From assembly GCA_009700815.1 (NCBI GenBank), contig WLLG01000132.1, positions 1 to 6,395 of the forward strand: a stretch of DNA of 6,395 bases, given 5' to 3'. Both the position numbers and the translations under genes were made by a program. Shown piece after piece: positions 5,943 to 6,395 of the stretch. The number at the start of each line of letters is the position of its first letter. Within the stretch, counting starts at the first letter, position 1. The notes under the pieces were generated by a model that was not told where the DNA came from, searched no databases, and saw only the letters and a program-made list of their open reading frames with translations. This DNA comes from Actinomycetota bacterium. GTDB taxonomy: Bacteria; Actinomycetota; Acidimicrobiia; Acidimicrobiales; Microtrichaceae.

Positions 5943-5980
5943 ACGTTCAAGCCATCTAGTTCGTTCAAGCCAGTTCAACC
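5937..5980 (+). repeat. 18-bp tandem repeat upstream of the aldehyde dehydrogenase (candidate regulator sites)
   Basis: Two adjacent 18-bp copies, 5937-5954 and 5955-5972, differ at one base (A at 5943, T at 5961). A third GTTCAA follows at 5973-5978, so this core occurs at 5945, 5963 and 5973. The block ends about 30 bp before the GTG start and overlaps the region where transcription would begin. Direct repeats in this position suggest tandem protein-binding sites; a simple duplication without function is the alternative. Confidence 0.55.
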
Positions 5981-6009
5981 CCTCATAATCCCAGCAGAAG
6001 GAAGTCCTT

Positions 6010-6395
6010 GTGAATCACTACGAACAGCTCTACATCGGCGGCGAATGGGTCAACCCAGCGGGGACTGACCGCTTCCAAGTCATTAATCCGGCCACGGAAG
6101 AACTGATTGGGTCAACGCCCGAAGGGTCTGTTGGCGACATTGATCGAGCGGTAGTGGCCGCAAGGACTGCCCTGACCACAGGCGACTGGGCGGGAATGCC
6201 AGCGGCCGAGCGGGCCGACATCATGGGCCGCCTACTTGCCCTTCTCGGCGAGAAGGCCGATGACCTAGCCAACTTGATTACTGCCGAGGTGGGTTGCCCA
6301 CTTCTGTTTGCTCATTTCGGCCAAGTCGGTGCAGCAAACATGGTGCTCGACTACTTCACCAACCTGACCCGCGAGTACGAGTTTGAAGAGGTTCG
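6010..6395 (+). CDS. Aldehyde dehydrogenase, NAD(P)-dependent (N-terminal part; 3' end outside window)
   Basis: The first 128 residues of an aldehyde dehydrogenase superfamily protein (full length usually about 480-500) that oxidises an aldehyde to a carboxylic acid in the cytoplasm. The GTG start at 6010 is supported by AGAAGGAAG at 5996-6004, a strong ribosome binding site with good spacing. Visible family marks are LYIGGEWV (7-14), INPATEELIGSTPEGSVGDIDRAV (25-48), the DW motif at 59-60, the helix LLALLGEKADDLANLITAEVGCPL (75-98), and the segment to residue 128 (LDYFTNLTREYEFEEV). The cofactor-binding and catalytic Glu and Cys residues lie beyond the window, so activity cannot be judged. 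The style resembles broad-substrate mycobacterial and rhodococcal enzymes. It is divergent from the sigma factor; an 18-bp tandem repeat lies just upstream. Confidence 0.88.
   Translation, partial: MNHYEQLYIGGEWVNPAGTDRFQVINPATEELIGSTPEGSVGDIDRAVVAARTALTTGDWAGMPAAERADIMGRLLALLGEKADDLANLITAEVGCPLLFAHFGQVGAANMVLDYFTNLTREYEFEEV

Noticed and set aside
1754..6395. A terpene or epoxide degradation cluster (epoxide-hydrolase-like, aldehyde dehydrogenase and reductase genes)
   Set aside because: The epoxide-hydrolase-like protein lacks a key catalytic Asp, the genes lie on both strands with a sigma factor between, and no oxygenase is present.

Overview
The window looks like chromosomal DNA from a free-living actinobacterium, possibly an aquatic lineage. 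The signs are moderately high GC, GTG as well as ATG starts, a Thr/Pro-rich secreted protein with PKD and IPT/TIG modules, an ECF-type sigma factor with an Arg-rich linker, and a mycobacterial-style aldehyde dehydrogenase. This placement is an inference from gene style. I see no rRNA or tRNA gene, insertion sequence, CRISPR array or phage gene.

Layout from left to right. (1) 1-1569, minus strand: the first 523 residues of a large exported protein that runs off the left edge. It has a signal peptide, an Asp-rich DGIDND segment, a beta-rich domain, a PKD domain, a long VAP(T)5-6 repeat stalk and the start of an IPT/TIG domain. Its upstream region (1570-1753) is dense in signals: a plausible promoter, a 24-bp interrupted palindrome between promoter and start codon, and three TCACTA boxes upstream of the -35. 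(2) 1754-4198, minus strand: a probable two-gene unit, an amidohydrolase of the MTA/SAH deaminase type followed by an aldo/keto reductase, ending in a hairpin. (3) 4354-4806, plus strand: a small SnoaL/limonene-epoxide-hydrolase-like protein, divergent from the amidohydrolase. The 155-bp gap between them holds a GGGAA-N6-TTCCC dyad. (4) 4844-5749, minus strand: an ECF-like sigma factor with long N- and C-terminal extensions, convergent with the SnoaL-like gene across a shared hairpin. (5) 6010-6395, plus strand: the N-terminal 128 residues of an NAD(P)-dependent aldehyde dehydrogenase, divergent from the sigma factor. The 260-bp gap holds an AT-rich promoter-like block and an 18-bp tandem repeat.

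How the genes work together is only partly visible. The amidohydrolase, reductase, SnoaL-like protein and dehydrogenase could all act on small organic molecules, but no common substrate can be read from the sequence. No anti-sigma factor lies beside the sigma gene within the window.

The most striking structures are the duplicated 132-bp module inside the Thr stalk, whose copies differ only by synonymous changes, and the arrangement of dyads and boxes in front of that gene. The SnoaL-like protein has most of the limonene epoxide hydrolase active-site framework but lacks one key Asp. I see no convincing new multi-gene system here.
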